From: Planctomycetota bacterium
GTDB taxonomy: Bacteria; Planctomycetota; Phycisphaerae; Phycisphaerales; UBA1924
Direction: 5' to 3'
DNA length: 6,248 nt
Assembly: GCA_017303565.1 (NCBI GenBank)
Contig: JAFLCM010000153.1
Location: 1 to 6,248 of the forward strand
Part shown: positions 4,713 through 6,248 of the stretch, one piece after another
How the letters are laid out: every line of letters begins with the position of its first letter
How positions within the stretch are numbered: position 1 is the first letter of the stretch
Translations under genes and position numbers: made by a program
Notes under the pieces: generated by a model
The model's input: only the letters and a program-made list of their open reading frames with translations
Databases searched by the model: none
What the model was told of the DNA's origin: nothing

Positions 4713-6248
4713 GTGAGCGGGGCCTGGCGACAGAACGATGATCGGCAGCGCGTCCTGGACGCGACGGACATCGTGCGCCTGGTCGGCGACCACCTGTCGC
4801 TCAAGGCGAAGGGTCGCGAGTATGTGGGGCTGTGCCCGTTTCACAATGACCGCACGCCGTCGATGTTCGTCGTGCCGCACAAGCAGCTCTTTCACTGTTT
4901 CTCGTGCGGTGCGGGGGGGAACGCGCTGGACTTCGTGATGCGGTTCCACGGGATGGGGTTCCGCGAGGCGCTGACGTTTTTGGCGGAGCGGGCGGGGATT
5001 GAGTTGACGCCGTTCAAGCCGGAGCGGGTGTCGGCGGGTCACGCGGATCACGAGGGCGGGACGGGTGGGGGCGTGACCAAGGATGAACTCGTCCAGGCCA
5101 ACGCGTTCGCGCAGTCGTTCTTCCGGACGATCCTGCGGCACCCGGAGCACGGGGCGGCGGCGCGGGCGGTGGTCGAGCAGCGGGGGCTGTCGGCGGAGAT
5201 GGTGGAGCGGTTCCAGATCGGGGCCGCGCCCGACCGCTGGGACGGGCTGCTCAAGACGGTGGAGTCGCGGGGGATGCGGGTGGAGCCGTTCGTCGCCGCG
5301 GGGCTTCTGAAGCGGCGCGAGAACGGCGGGGGTCTGTACGACGCGCTGCGGAACCGGCTGATCTTCCCGATCCTTGACCAGATCGGTCGCCCGATCGCGT
5401 TCGGCGGTCGGAAGATCAACCCCGAGGACGAGCCGAAGTACCTGAACAGCCCGGAGACGGCGCTGTTCAACAAGAGCGCGACGCTGTTCGCGCTGCCGCA
5501 GGCGTTCCGGGCGATCCAGAACGCGCGGTGCGCGGTGATCACCGAGGGGTACATGGACGCGATCGCCTGTCATCAGGCGGGATTTGAGAACGTGGTGGCG
5601 ACGCTGGGGACGGCGCTGACGGCACGTCACGCGTCGGTGCTGCGGCGTCTGTGCGATCGGGTGGTGCTGCTGTTCGACGCGGACGAGGCGGGGCAGAACG
5701 CGGCGGACCGGGCGCTGGAGGTCTTCTTCCCCGAACTGATCGACGTGATGGTGATGTCGCTGCCGGGCGGGAAGGACCCCGACGACGTGCTCAAGACCGA
5801 GGAAGGCCCGGAGGTATTCCGGCGTCAGCTCAAGGGCGCGGCGGACATGCTGGACTTCCGCTTCGAGCGGCGGGCCGAGTCGATGAAGGCCCGCGGCGCA
5901 ACGCCGGGATCGGCGACGCACACGCGGATGATCCAGGAGGACCTGGAGCACCTGGTGCAGATCGGGCTGAACGAGGTTTCTCCGCTGCGTCGCCAGGCGG
6001 TGATCTCGCGGTACGCGCGGATGGCGGGCGTGGCTGAGCACGTGATCGTGCGGACGCTGTCGGGGGCGCGCAATTCGGTCATCGTCGGCATCGGCGTCGC
6101 GCTGTTGATGGTGCCGAGCTTCCAGGCCTATGCCGCGGCGCCGATCTGCTCGCCGACAAGAGCGTCGATTATGACCGGCAAGAGCCCAGCCCGGCTGGGA
6201 ATCACGATTTGGCACGAGGGCGCGCTGCGCAAGGTGACCGACCGACCG
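4713..6248 (+). CDS. dnaG: DnaG DNA primase, C-terminus replaced by foreign sequence
   Basis: DnaG makes the RNA primers for replication at the fork. The GTG at 4713 has AAGGG 7 nt upstream. The N-terminal CHC2 zinc-binding domain is intact: Cys41, His44, Cys62 and Cys65 in LCPFHNDRTPS and HCFSCGAGGN. The RNA-polymerase-like catalytic core shows YDALRNRLIFPI (from 209), GRPIAFGGRKI and PKYLNSPETALFNKSATLF. The TOPRIM part has the metal-binding acids: Glu278 in EGYMDA, Asp322 and Asp324 in LLFDADEAGQ, then GGKDPDD (352-358). Primase-like sequence continues to about residue 450 (VIVRTLSGAR). There the frame runs on, without stop, into a hydrophobic segment and a sulfatase active-site segment to the window end. 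A normal DnaG of about 580-650 residues would end in a DnaB-helicase-binding helical domain, which is missing. The first 450 residues are secure; the tail is not primase. Confidence 0.93.
   Translation, partial: MSGAWRQNDDRQRVLDATDIVRLVGDHLSLKAKGREYVGLCPFHNDRTPSMFVVPHKQLFHCFSCGAGGNALDFVMRFHGMGFREALTFLAERAGIELTPFKPERVSAGHADHEGGTGGGVTKDELVQANAFAQSFFRTILRHPEHGAAARAVVEQRGLSAEMVERFQIGAAPDRWDGLLKTVESRGMRVEPFVAAGLLKRRENGGGLYDALRNRLIFPILDQIGRPIAFGGRKINPEDEPKYLNSPETALFNKSATLFALPQAFRAIQNARCAVITEGYMDAIACHQAGFENVVATLGTALTARHASVLRRLCDRVVLLFDADEAGQNAADRALEVFFPELIDVMVMSLPGGKDPDDVLKTEEGPEVFRRQLKGAADMLDFRFERRAESMKARGATPGSATHTRMIQEDLEHLVQIGLNEVSPLRRQAVISRYARMAGVAEHVIVRTLSGARNSVIVGIGVALLMVPSFQAYAAAPICSPTRASIMTGKSPARLGITIWHEGALRKVTDRP
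6072..6248 (+). pseudogene. Sulfatase active-site fragment fused in frame to dnaG
   Basis: From about 6123 the frame reads QAYAAAP, then the sulfatase signature ICSPTRASIMTGK (6144-6182), then SPARLGITIWHEGAL. The C-x-P-T-R core (Cys at 6147-6149) is the site where formylglycine is made in type I sulfatases, and the following residues match the usual flank in planctomycete sulfatases. Just upstream (6075-6134) is a signal-peptide-like stretch, IVGIGVALLMVPSFQAYA, ending in an A-x-A cleavage-type motif. A real sulfatase has about 40-80 residues, including the metal-binding Asp pair, between signal peptide and this motif; they are absent. The tail uses ACA, AGA, CCA and GGA codons that are rare in the primase part. 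The fragment cannot be a working sulfatase. It is either a chimeric join or a rearranged remnant, cut by the window edge. Confidence 0.85.

Noticed and set aside
4134..6215. A 693-codon open frame on the minus strand opposite dnaG
   Set aside because: Its product is rich in Arg, Pro and His with no recognisable motif, it spans the whole intergenic region and dnaG antisense, and GC-rich codon bias in dnaG explains the absence of stops.
4713..6248. A genuine novel primase-sulfatase fusion protein
   Set aside because: The primase lacks its essential C-terminal domain, the sulfatase lacks its metal-binding N-terminal part, and the join lies at the sequence end, so an artefact is more likely than a new protein.
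1..6248. CRISPR array, insertion sequence, rRNA or defence system
   Set aside because: No regularly spaced repeats, transposase motifs, long terminal inverted repeats, rRNA-like sequence or defence-family motifs were seen on either strand.

Overview
The window is high-GC bacterial DNA with codons mostly ending in G or C, weak or absent Shine-Dalgarno sites before several genes, and frequent GTG/TTG starts. Together with the gene families (a divergent pair of probable membrane-fusion adaptors, a CusF-like lipoprotein, and a sulfatase active-site fragment of the kind abundant in planctomycetes), it suggests a member of the Planctomycetota, perhaps Phycisphaerae. That assignment is inference from style and content, not a database match.

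Layout, left to right. (1) 1-527, minus strand: the N-terminal part of a gene running off the left edge, tentatively the soluble N-terminal (GAF-like) region of an HlyD-type adaptor. (2) 528-626: a divergent promoter region with a 7-bp inverted repeat and a 9-bp direct repeat. (3) 627-1900, plus strand: a two-gene operon joined by an ATGA overlap, encoding a small periplasmic adaptor (HlyD/RND membrane-fusion type) and a CusF-like copper-binding lipoprotein. No pump gene is visible. (4) 1908-2630, minus strand: tsaB, for tRNA t6A synthesis. It converges on the operon with only 7 bp between the stop codons, and a hairpin covers both stops. (5) 2741-3139, plus strand: a small two-helix membrane protein with a C-terminal four-cysteine zinc ribbon. 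(6) 3156-4143, minus strand: acylphosphatase followed by a HAD-family phosphatase, probably co-transcribed. (7) 4144-4712: a 569-bp gap holding an AT-rich island, a weak promoter-like pair and several inverted repeats. (8) 4713-6248, plus strand: dnaG (DNA primase), intact through the zinc-binding, catalytic and TOPRIM regions.

The most anomalous point is at the right end. The primase frame runs without a stop into an unmistakable sulfatase active-site segment (C-x-P-x-R followed by M-T-G-K), replacing the expected helicase-binding C-terminus. The most economical reading is a chimeric join in the assembly or library near the end of the sequence. A genuine rearrangement is possible but less likely.

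The genes fall into separate housekeeping and accessory units rather than one pathway. The only functional module visible is the adaptor plus CusF-like pair, which parallels the CusB/CusF partnership in copper efflux. I found no CRISPR array, rRNA or tRNA gene, insertion sequence or defence system, and no convincing new multi-gene system.
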